A DNA stretch of 64,000 nucleotides from Rhizophagus clarus (lineage: Eukaryota > Glomeromycota > Glomeromycetes > Glomerales > Glomeraceae): NCBI GenBank assembly GCA_015698045.1, contig BLAL01000037.1, positions 744,001 to 808,000 on the forward strand. The letters run 5' to 3'. Numbering within the stretch: the first letter of the stretch is position 1; the number at the start of each line of letters is the position of its first letter. The position numbers were made by a program, and so were the translations under genes. Below the pieces are notes generated by a model that was not told the origin of the DNA, searched no databases, and saw nothing but the letters and a program-made list of their open reading frames with translations. Below are positions 33,036 through 42,589 of this stretch, piece after piece.

Positions 33036-33639
33036 ATGCCCACAAATTGGACTGATGCAATAACTGAATATTTAATAAGATATAGGAGGTAAAAAATTAA
33101 ATGAAAACTAATAAATAACTTTGATCATATTCTAGTTTTTTTTTCTCTTACGTTTCCTGATCTAAAAATTAAATAAATAATGTAAAGGAGAAGGAACAAC
33201 TACTACCATGACATACCCGGAGGGACTGCTCCAAATTCTGGGAGAGCCTAACTCAAATAATTTGGAGACAGTTCCGCATGAGGTTCACTGGCCAACAGGT
33301 AGAAAGAAAGTGGAGAAACTTGGTCAGGAATTTTGATGTTAGTAAAATAATAATAAATCATAAAAAAAATAAAAAAAAATAAAAAATTAATAGTATTAAC
33401 ATTTTTAGAATTTCTGTGAATGGAGGAATGGTGCGCAAAATGGAAGGTGGTCCCGGGAAGGAGAAAGATATTATAGGTAGTTCCGCACAAGGTTTTGGGA
33501 CAGACCTGGTAATTATTAAGAATTTTTTTAATTTATATTTAAGTTATTTAAGTTCTAAATTTATATATATTTCTTAGGGAACCATCACAGTCGTAGGCGG
33601 TGTAGAAACACTGCGCATTGGCGGTCTCGGAATCTGTAA
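33036..33639 (+). pseudogene. Myb/SANT-like DNA-binding protein, frameshifted and with one stop
   Basis: Four exon-like pieces: 33036-33088 (MPTNWTDAITEYLIRYRR), 33188-33337, 33409-33508 and 33578-33639, with introns GTAAAA..TAAAG, GTTAGT..TTTAG (TATTAAC branch-like site) and GTAATT..CTTAG. The pieces resemble the Myb/SANT-like (Myb_DNA-bind_4 type) domains of mobile and host genes: WTDAITEYLI, SKFWESLTQ, TGQQVERKWRNLVRNFD, then GRWSREGERYY and FRTRFWDRP, with an Arg-rich end. To follow it, the frame must change within exon 2 around 33211-33221 (a one-base loss), and TAG occurs at 33482-33484 or close by. It lies inside E1 and may be the element's own or captured gene. Confidence 0.65.
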
Positions 33640-34340
33640 ATTATATTTTTTTATTTTTATTTTTTTTTTATTTTGTATCTTTTATATTTTATTTTTATTT
33701 TTATTTTTTATTTATATTTTTATATTTTTATTATTTTTATTATTATTATTTTTTATTTTTTATTATCTTTTATTATTATTATTTTTTATTAAATATATAT
33801 ATATTTTATATAGTCATCTAATTATTATTTTAATATTTTTACTATTTTATAATTTGATTTGATATCGGCCTATATTCAACTGAAATTAAAAAATTCGACC
33901 TCAATTATGAGTAATTAAAGCTTATTATAATAAATTGCTTTTATTCAATAAACATTCATTTTTTTTTTTATTAAAGTATTAATTAAATAAACAATCTGTC
34001 GGCATATATTATATAATATATTGTAATGATGAAATGTCTCCAATAAATTTTTCATTTAGGCGTGACAGATTTAATACCGCTGATTCTTCCAAAATGTTAC
34101 TAAAATCTTTCCATAGATCAAATTGAGAGAACTAATCTATCAATTTACAATATAAAATCTTGAAATAATCTTTCACATTTTCAAAATACGTGATCAAACT
34201 CATTTTTGCTAAACTGCCGAAACCTTTTGGCGTTTACATGCAATAGTTTTGGCATTTTAATTTAATTTGACGATCATTGATTATCATGATCAATCTATTT
34301 TTACGGTTTTCTAAACCATGATTTTTTTTTATTTTTTTTT
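33640..34340. other. E1 interior
   Basis: Starts with a T/A simple-sequence region (33650-33810) followed by ordinary AT-rich sequence. No gene. Confidence 0.4.
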
Positions 34341-34344
34341 TTAG

Positions 34345-34914
34345 GTTGCTGAACTCCCGGACTTGGAATGTAAGTTGGAAGGGGTGGGGGAATTTTTTTT
34401 TAATATTAAAGAAACGTTACTAACGTTTCTTTATTTTTTTTTAGGTTGCCAGCCTTCTTGGACGAACCGGACTTAGGAAATGTAAGTTGGAAAGGGTGGT
34501 AATTTTTTTTTAATATTAAAGAAATGTTACTAACGTTTCTTTCTTTATTTTTTTTAGGTTGCTGGCCTTCTTGGATGAACCAGACTTAGGAATGTAAGTT
34601 AGAAAGGGCTGGGGATTTTTTTTTAATATTAAAGAAACGTTACTAATGTTTCTTTCTTTATTTTTTTTAGGTTGCCAGTCTTCTTGAACGAACCGGACTT
34701 GGAAATGTAAGTTGGAAAAGGTGGTGATTTTTTTTTAATGTTAAAGAAACATTACTAACATTTCTTTCTTTATTTTTTTCAGATTGCTGGACTCCGGATT
34801 TGAAATGTAAGGAGGGAGGGAGGGATATTTTTTGAATATTAAAGAAACAGTTTAAACGTTTCTTTTATTTATTTTAGGTTGCAGTTTCCCTTGTTCCTCT
34901 TGATCCTAACGTGA
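34345..34914 (+). repeat. tandem exon-intron module array, family 2 (six units)
   Basis: Exon-like blocks at 34345-34369 (25 bp), 34445-34481 (37), 34558-34593 (36), 34671-34706 (36), 34783-34806 (24) and a terminal one from 34878 that would reach TGA at 34912-34914. Each starts after TTTTTTAG/TTTCAG and ends at GTAAGT (last GTAAGG). The five introns are 71-77 bp; most carry TACTAAC about 25 nt before the acceptor, inside the palindrome AAAGAAACGTTA/TAACGTTTCTTT. The 36-bp units are phase 2 and encode MLPAFLDEPDLE; the end exon gives MLQFPLFLLILT and stop. Two units with 25 and 37 bp would break frame if included. The same family lies on the minus strand at 63.65-64.0 kb. Confidence 0.7.
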
Positions 34915-35214
34915 TCACGATTAAGAAAAGTTTGAGCAAACTTTTCTTAAAATTGTATTATAAATGACTGTAACTTTTTTATTAATTTATTGTAATAAAA
35001 TACGTAATAAAATAAAAATATTAACAATAATAATTATACTTTTAAACACTTTACAAAAAATTTATAAACTTGATAATGCATTCAACAAATAAGACAATAA
35101 AAATTTTTTAACTACATTAAACGAATTAAAAATTTCTAAAAAGAAAAATCTATAAAGAAAGTAAACTCTAAAAAATTTCTTAATACGTTATATAATATGA
35201 AATCTAACGTATTA
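34915..35214. other. E1 interior, right
   Basis: AT-rich, no gene. Directly after the array end there is a short inverted pair AAGAAAAGTTTG/CAAACTTTTCTT (about 34922-34952) that could act as a terminator-like hairpin. Confidence 0.4.
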
Positions 35215-35447
35215 AAATTTGTATCACATATCAGGTACCTGATATGTGTAAGATAGAACTGTACCTGATATATATTAAATAACATATCGGTGACCAATAG
35301 TTTAGATATCGGGGTCTTGGTAATTAGGCATATTTTGAAGTGTAATAAATCGGGTACCTGATATGTAAAAATACCTGATATTTATCCGATTAGCCGCCGA
35401 TATATAAGTCCCTGATATGTACCCGATAGAATTGATTTTGACCAGTG
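35215..35447. repeat. right subterminal repeats of E1
   Basis: Several copies of ACATATCAGGTACCTGATAT-like palindromes and CCTGATATGTACCCGAT, matching the left end of E1 in inverted orientation. Confidence 0.75.
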
Positions 35448-35489
35448 TTCTTAAAATTAACAAGTTGATTTAAAATAAAAAAATTACAC

Positions 35490-35990
35490 TTTAAAATTAT
35501 TGAAAGTACAAAGTTGGTTGCATTTCACGAATATTAATCCAATCATTTTAAAATTTTTACTGTAAGTAGATTCGATCTCGCTGAACAACTTTACTTAAGC
35601 GGAAAAAGGCAATTTTATTTGACCAAGATGGTGAAATCACACTCCGAAGTTGCAAAATAGGTTTCGCAAAAAAATTGATAATACAAAAATAGCCAATACT
35701 TCACAAATATTACTTCAATCATTATAAAAATTTATACACAGGTAGATTCGGCATCACTGAACAACTTTTTAAACATAAAAAAAGTAATTTTATTTGACCA
35801 AAGTGATGTTATTACTTCCTGAAGTTAAAAGAGAAAAAAAAAATTTTTTGGAATTAGTACTATTTAAAAAATATAATTATCTTCACAAATATTATACTTA
35901 GAATCATAAAAATTGAAATACAAATACTTTTTATAACTGCTGAACAATTTACTTAAACATAAAAAGGTAATTTCATTTGTCCAAAATTCA
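35490..35990. repeat. three degenerate ~180-bp tandem repeats
   Basis: Each copy contains TTCACRAATATTA, a CAATCAT motif, CTGAACAACTTTACTTAA and a stretch TAATTTTATTTGACCAA, in the same order. A related segment (CTGAACAACTTTACTTAG) occurs alone at about 56463. Confidence 0.7.
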
Positions 35991-36855
35991 TTTTATATAT
36001 GAGTAAAATTAGCAAACAAAAAATAAGAATATGAGAGTATTATTATAAAAACATGATTTTTTTTTATAAATATTAAATACAATATTGTGTTTATAAAATT
36101 AAAATGTGTAAAATAATAGAAAAGAAGTATCAGTTTAAAAAAATTTTTTGTAAAAAAATTTTTTTGATATACGTGTGAAATTAAAATTTTCTCTCTTTAT
36201 ATACTGTATATGAAAATCTTTGTTATACAAATAAGGGGTTCTACTACGCAAATATAATTACTGAGCTGAAATAAAAATAAGTTCAACTACGCATTTAAAT
36301 ATCTAACCAACTAAAAATTTTATCTTAAAATAAGCAAATAAAAGTCTTATATAGGGTTTTTTTTTATATGATCATTAAGCAAACTCAAATCTAACATATT
36401 TATATATTGTTCGGGATCCTCTTTTATCTAATAACATTACAGAAAAAAAAATTTTTTTTCTAGATCAGATATTCAGATTATCTGATTAGATTGGTAAATC
36501 ATATAACCTTGTCTTTATACTAAATAATTTGCTATACTATACTGAATAATTTGTTATAGTATTAACAAATTTTTTATAACAAAAACCTGATTAGTCCAAA
36601 CACTAACTTCATTATATCAAGGTGTAACTATAATAATTATATATATTTATTTATTTTTTTTTTTTTATTTTGATAGATTTGTAAGTTATTTTATATGACT
36701 AACTGAATAGATAAAAATATAAGCTATATAAAACTTTTAAGATATCATTAGTATAATGATAAAATATAAATTAATAAATCAAACTTATTTGAAATACTTT
36801 TAATTAATCAATATTATAATTATATTATTTTGATGATAATAATAAATAACTATAA
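35991..36855. other. AT-rich gap
   Basis: No gene or clear repeat seen. Confidence 0.35.
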
Positions 36856-39800
36856 CAATCAGTGGTCATGTCAGGATAAGGCGATTCACTTGTCGATCAC
36901 TAATTGAAATTTTGTGTAACACTAATAATCAAAAATGAATGGTCTAATGCAACGTGATATTGGCTCAAATAATTAACAAAAGAACCTTAAGAACTTTTCA
37001 ATTTAGAGGTTTCTGGCAATCTATTCCAACGCTTTTTTTTATAGTATGACATTTTGTACAAAAACTTTACATATGGTCAACTTTTCCTTATTTTTTTTGA
37101 CTTCAACCCGAGATGCAAGTTTATACGATTTCCAAATTCTGTATTAAGTACATGATTACGCGTATTTTTTTAAGCGCAATCGAAATGTTTAGACATAAAA
37201 AGGTGGTTAGGATAGTAACTTTTAAGGCAAATAGCAAATTTTTATTTTATCGACTAGTTAACCTATAGGAATTGCATTTATTCTTTATATTGTTATAACA
37301 AACTAAATAAAAAAAACGATGATAATGATTGATTTTAGCGGTTTGCAAATGCAAACTGTTTATTTATCACTGCCCAATATTTACAATTTTTCACAATTCC
37401 TTGTTCTTATGATAATTCCACCACTCTCGCACCTTTTTAACAGTCCAAACTTCTGACAATTTCTCACGAACGGAACCAATAGCATCTTCCGGAAGGTAAT
37501 TTTTATATATTTTTAGTGCACAAAGAATTGCTGTCTCATCTTCGGTAGTTCGATGTCTGGCACCTGCTGTTTTTCTTCATTTGGATTGTGGTTCGATGGT
37601 AAGTGGCGTTTCATTTAAATCTTCTAGTACAGGCTATGTAAGTTCTGGAATCACTATTTTTCTCTTCTCAGCCTTTTTCTTACTATTATAATCTTTCACC
37701 TTCGTTCTAACAACTCCTATTGTCCTTCTACCTTGTGGATTTCTATCTTTTGTCTTTAGAACTTCTTGCCGGTATACTGCTTTAATTCGTTCTAAACCAT
37801 TTGGATAACAATCAAACAGTCTACTAAGCCCTTCCTTGTGCATTTCTGTGGGTGTATATTCTTGGAATAGTTGGTGTGATAAGGGGTCAGACATTCCAAA
37901 AACCGTTATGAGGTCATTCACGAGCTCCCATAAAGATTCCTTGCGTGACTTTATAGCCTGTTCACTATATGAAACTGCATAATCATTAAGGTACTTACTC
38001 ATTAACAGGTCTATCCTTTCTCTTTCGTCCTGAGAAGACTTTATCTGATCTCTAAGGTTCTTCTCATCGATTATATTTCCATAAACATTTTGTTTGACAA
38101 ACCTTACACCAAACGTTTCCAGAGCTTCGTCAAAGCCAAAACAAACATGCCGTGAATCTTCGTTAACATCGCGGGGAATTTTAAAGGCGCTACAATAATT
38201 TAATCTTTCTTCTAATTTAGGGTGAGCCGCTATGATGCTAAGATAATGGGCTATAGCTGTCGTATAGTTGGATTTCGCTGCACTTGCGTAAAGTGGAGCC
38301 GCTGCAGATAATGAATTTCGTTGCAGACCAAAGTTTCCTATGCGTATTCCCATCCGATGCACTTTCCAGATACCAGCCCATTTATAGTATAAGTACCATA
38401 TCTTTTTATTGTAATAAAGTAAGTTTTACATAATTGTAAATAAATAATAAAATAAATAAAATACAATATAATTAATAAAATAAAGGTATCCTATACTTTG
38501 AGACAAACATAAGCATCATTTTCATCATCCATTATATCTGAAAGTGATATTCCAATTTTTTTTATGTAAATATTGATTGCTATTCCCACCGCCACCCATA
38601 AAAGATCTAATACTCGTGCAGTTGACCGATAATCGACTGCAGCTTCAAATTTGTCCAAGAAACGAACGCCCAAACGTGATGCCAAACTTAATAATCCGTA
38701 ACTAGAGAATAGGACTATCAAAACTGAACAAAAGTCCTTCGACGTGTGCCATTGGCCCAAGTGAGGTCTTATATTTGGCCATTTCTCCCGGCATTTGATT
38801 AACCTACGAAATATCGCCTCATCTGCTATGATATCTAAAAAGGAATGATTGTTCATCGCAAAGTCCTCCTTATACATTTCAGTAACATGCAAAATTTCTT
38901 CGTCAGAATTCGGATTGGCTCCTGGCTCTAATATTACAACATTGGGAGAAGGACCAAGACATCCTGGTTCTAATTTAGTAAGTAAAACGCGCTTGATAGT
39001 TTCTGCATCAAAATTTGTCTTGTAAATTAATTCACCTTCAATTTCTTTAAAATCTAACAAATCAAAAATAACCTTCTGAAACATATTTAACGTTTCATCA
39101 ATACTCTGATTCATCCCAAATAATGAAGTATTAGCAGTTAACTCGATGACTTGTTTGGGACTAGTTTCTATTTTGACTGGCAATTGGGCTTGAAAGGCCA
39201 TTCTCAGAGTGGCATGTGAGTTACCACGCGTAACATCATATATATTACCGAACTTGAAACTTTTCTCTTTAAAATCGATGTTATCGATGATTGCTAAATT
39301 CCACACATTGTTAGCGCGAATTAAACGATTTGATGGATTCGATTCTTCCATTCGGGTTTTCGCAAGTTTTCGTTCGTGTCTGTCACTATGAGAACTTACG
39401 TGACAAACTGTTAACAACTGTCGAAAAGAACCCAGTAATCTTGGCATACGACTAAGGCTAGCTAAAACTCAAGGTAACCAAATTTTCAAATGAGGAAAAG
39501 CTAGTCCTAATAACATCGACGTAATAAATGTTACAGTTTTCATTATCGGTTCAGAAATTACAGTTTTCGGTAACTTGTGATGTCTTTTTCGTTGCCAGTT
39601 GCATACTGTCATCTTTTTTTGATACAATTCATCAATTACTCCAAAGAAGAAATCATTTAAAAACTCGGGAAACCCATCGTAATATTCTTGAATAGTTTGC
39701 GGAGATTCTAAGGCAGCTGCTCTTGAGTTAACATATGATCGAGAATTCCATAATTTTTGTCCAAATGTACGACCAAATTCCTGTATCAATCAATCAAAAA

Positions 39801-41381
39801 ATTATTCATTCGCATCTTTTTTTTACCGTGAGTTTTCATGAAGAAAAAGAGAGTATACCTGCCTCAAATCTTCTATTTCTAATTTTTTTTCGATTTCTTT
39901 CTTTTCAATTTCTTTTTTTTCGAGTTCTTTTTCTTTGATTTCTAATTTTTTTTCAATTTCTTGTTTTTTAGAAAATTCAATAAAAAGAGTCTTTATCATA
40001 AACAAACTGGGAGGTTCATTTAGGGTAGTTGAGATAAGAGTAGTAATAGTAGAATTGGAACTGAACGTTAGGTCGGCAAAAGGAAGAAGGGCTTCGAAAA
40101 CTTTAGTTAATATTTTTTCTTTGTCATTTCCTGTTTGTGCGATATTAATTAACCAGTTACCCAAATACTCTAACCCTTTTGCCGTATCATCAGTATGTAA
40201 TGTAGTACATGTTGTCCCACTTTTTCCTCTCCCAGGACGATGATAAATATGACCACCCAAATTTTTGTAACACCAGCAACAAACACTTTTTTGCCGCGGA
40301 TTAATGTCATCAAAAGCCCGTTTACACACTGGTAGACAGTCTCGTAGTGCCTCACATGTATACTGTCCAATACATGGAACTTGAATATTTTGTTTATTTA
40401 AATGCCAAGAATGTAATGTGCATCCTGCGCCCCGAGAATAAAAAGTAATATATTTATTACAAGAGATGCATCGTCTCCATTGAATAATTCCTTGATTAAA
40501 ATCTTTCAATTGTTTATTTCGTGATTGATGTAGATACTTATTATCAAATTGAAAATGAGTATTACATACTCCTAATCTTATTAAAACTCCATCAACTTCA
40601 TTGATTGCATCTCTGTCGACTTGCCATGTTCCAAACAAATTTTGTAATTGTCTTAGTTTCGTTGATTCCCCACATCGTTGAACTTCACCCTTAATAAAAT
40701 CGATAACTACACATGGTGTAAGTTTAGTGTGTTCTAAATTATCTATAACTTCATCATGTTCAAATGTTTCACAATCATTTTTCTTTTTTTTCTCAGGGTC
40801 TTCAAAATGTATATCACTAGTATTATCAAGTGTTTCATTTAACATTTCACATTCAAACTCGTCATTACTGCTTATTTCATTGTTATATTCTTCTAAAAAG
40901 TCTATAGAAGGCAAGGGTGTAGAAATTTCATATCTTTGTTCTGACATTAATGATTTCTTTTGACAAAAAATAGTCAAAATAAATTGTAGAGATGCAAGTT
41001 ACCGACACTCTTTTTTGTCCGTAGGGAGACAAAAATATCTACTTAAGGTCTTCGCGTTTCGTGTAACATAGTGTTACAGACCACGTTAAAACAACACTTT
41101 TACGTTAAAATACAATTGAAGTTTGCCTATTTTTCGCTTCGTAAAAATACGCTCCTAATAAAAGTTTCTCAATATTTATCCAATAATGATAAAACTTAAT
41201 ATAATATAACTTCGAAATAGCACTAAGTCACATGTAAATTTTTAGTGTACTTTATTATGTAAGATTTTTTATTTAACTAAAAAAACGGTTTTACAAAAAT
41301 GTATTAATATAGATGTAGATCCTCTAATTAAATCAACTCCCCATGCCGATCCCTACCGATCCCTGACATGACCACTGATTG
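36856..41381 (-). mobile_element. 4.5-kb DNA element carrying a DUF6589-like gene
   Basis: Inverted termini of about 20 bp, CAATCAGTGGTCATGTCAGG, occur at 36856 and, inverted, ending at 41381. Direct flanks ATAA (36852-36855 and 41382-41385) could be a 4-bp duplication, but low complexity makes this uncertain; the element might instead start at CAGTGG (36860). Just inside the right end, GGGATCGGTA is repeated. The only gene is the broken DUF6589-like frame on the minus strand. Composition is richer in G+C than the flanks. Confidence 0.7.
37391..40947 (-). pseudogene. DUF6589-like transposon protein, three premature stops
   Basis: Exons 39859-40947, 38497-39780 and 37391-38401 (introns GTATAC..ACAG and GTATAG..AAAAG) join in phase 0 to about 1127 codons. 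The N-terminal part has an acidic region, a Cys/His cluster (RRCISCNKYITF, CTLHSWHL, CCWCYKNLGGHIYH; possible zinc binding) and a Lys/Glu coiled coil (EIEKKLEIKEKELEKKE). The core contains RPHLGQWHTSKDFCSVLIVL, KWAGIWKVHRMGIRIGNF and FDEALETFGVRFVKQN, which I recall as typical of DUF6589 proteins abundant in Glomeromycotina. The C-terminus looks like a homeodomain-type helix-turn-helix (WTVKKVREWWNYHKNKEL). Stops: TGA 39469-39471, TAG 37634-37636, TGA 37577-37579. Otherwise the frame is intact. A KDZ-related transposase role is possible, unproven. Confidence 0.72.
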
Positions 41382-41990
41382 ATAAAATGAAATTAATAAT
41401 AATAAATCCAAAAAAAAGTGGCCTATGTTATTATAGTTGAAATTGAATGTTGTCTATTAACAAAATTTTATATCCTGGTATTTTTCAAAATAGACTATAA
41501 CTAAATGCTTTTCACTAGAAGAAAAGTGCTTGAAAGCTTTAATCAAATAATAAATAAATATATCTGATAGTTGAGTATAGTCTTATAGCTACCATAAATA
41601 ACTATCTTGAAATAGATTATTTACATATAAATTATACATATTCTGGTAATTATATAACCAAAAACATAATTTATAAATTAAAATACATAAATAATTATGT
41701 ATTTTGTAATTATTTGTATAGAATGTAAATAATTATATCAAACATAATTACTATTGTAAATATTATTAGATGTAAAAAAATGCTAAAACTAATAGTTCTG
41801 GCATTTTTATATGTAAAGATATGCAAAAAAATGCTGAAATACTGAAATTAATAGTTCTAATATTCTTATATGTAAAAATGCATAAAAAATACTAAAACTG
41901 ATAATTCTGGTATTTTTATAAATACTAGTAAATACCTGTTACCTACGTCAACGGTTGGTCATAATAATTAATAATATTTAATATAATAAT
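41382..41990. other. AT-rich gap with early copies of the palindrome repeat
   Basis: No gene. From about 41775 the AAATGCTAAAACTRATAGTTCT repeat that dominates 42.9-44.4 kb begins (three copies). Confidence 0.5.
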
Positions 41991-42176
41991 CTAACCCTAA
42001 TTCTAATCCTAATTCCTAACTCTAATTCTTAATTCCTAATCCTAATCCCTAACCCTAACCCTAATTCCTACTCTCTAACCCTAATTCCTACCTCCTAACC
42101 CTAATTCTAATTAATCCTAACTTTAACCCTAATCCTAACTCTAACTCTTAACCCTAACTCTAATCCTAACCCTAAC
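41991..42176. repeat. degenerate interstitial telomeric repeat (CCCTAA)n
   Basis: About 186 bp made of CTAACCCTAA, CTAATCCTAA, CTAATTCCTAA and similar words, i.e. decayed copies of the TTAGGG telomere repeat on the minus strand. It has non-telomeric sequence on both sides, so it is interstitial here. Confidence 0.9.
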
Positions 42177-42336
42177 TAATAATTCTTCTAACTTTAATTT
42201 TAAATACTATATAGTTCTGAAATTAAACAACTATTTTTTGTACTTAATTCTGGCTAAAGTAGTCATAACTCTGATTAAAATCACTATAATGTAAGCCAGA
42301 ATTACTTATTTTCAGAAGGGTGTTTAAATTTGGAAC

Positions 42337-42502
42337 TATATGGGGCCTTTACAATAGAAAAGTACGAAACTCAAAAAAAAAATAAAAATTTAATTAATAT
42401 TAAATTTATACTTATTTTAGTATAAAAAACATAATTAGCATATAAAGTAAATTTAAAAATTTTTTGGAGTTTCGTACCTTTCTATTGCAAAGACCTCATA
42501 TA
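42337..42502. mobile_element. 165-bp MITE, copy 2
   Basis: Same orientation and core as copy 1 (25890): TATATGGGG..CCTTTACAATAGAA at the left and GTACCTTTCTATTGCAAAGA at the right. Very similar internally, so spread was fairly recent. Confidence 0.8.
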
Positions 42503-42589
42503 GTGAATGTCCTTATATAGTATATTATGCATTATATGATTTTAGCCAAAATTAATATAAATGCTGGCCAGAATTAAATGATCTGCATA

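Larger units (their letters stand above)
24899..35447. mobile_element. outer CACTA/EnSpm-like element (E1), 10.55 kb
   Basis: The left end begins CACTGGTCAAAATC and, five bases later, CTATCGGGTACATATC. The right end read inward has exactly the same two blocks (14 and 16 bp perfect) with the same spacing. Both sides are flanked by TTC (24896-24898 and 35448-35450), a 3-bp duplication as in CACTA elements. Both subterminal regions are filled with the same short motifs. Neither end block has a complementary end nearby, so they are unlikely to be two separate small elements. Cargo includes element E2 (25638-31466), a Myb/SANT-like pseudogene and a tandem exon-intron array. No transposase was recognised, so it is non-autonomous or has lost it. 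Confidence 0.75.

Noticed and set aside
39469-39471. TGA recoding (selenocysteine or readthrough) in the DUF6589-like gene
   Set aside because: Two more stops occur later, including TAG, and all fit C-to-T decay, so simple inactivation is more likely.
39823-40977. DUF6589-like frame starting at 40977 and ending at 39823
   Set aside because: The upstream start would be TTG and the downstream end is intron read-through past a GTATAC donor at 39858; the splice-joined model keeps frame.
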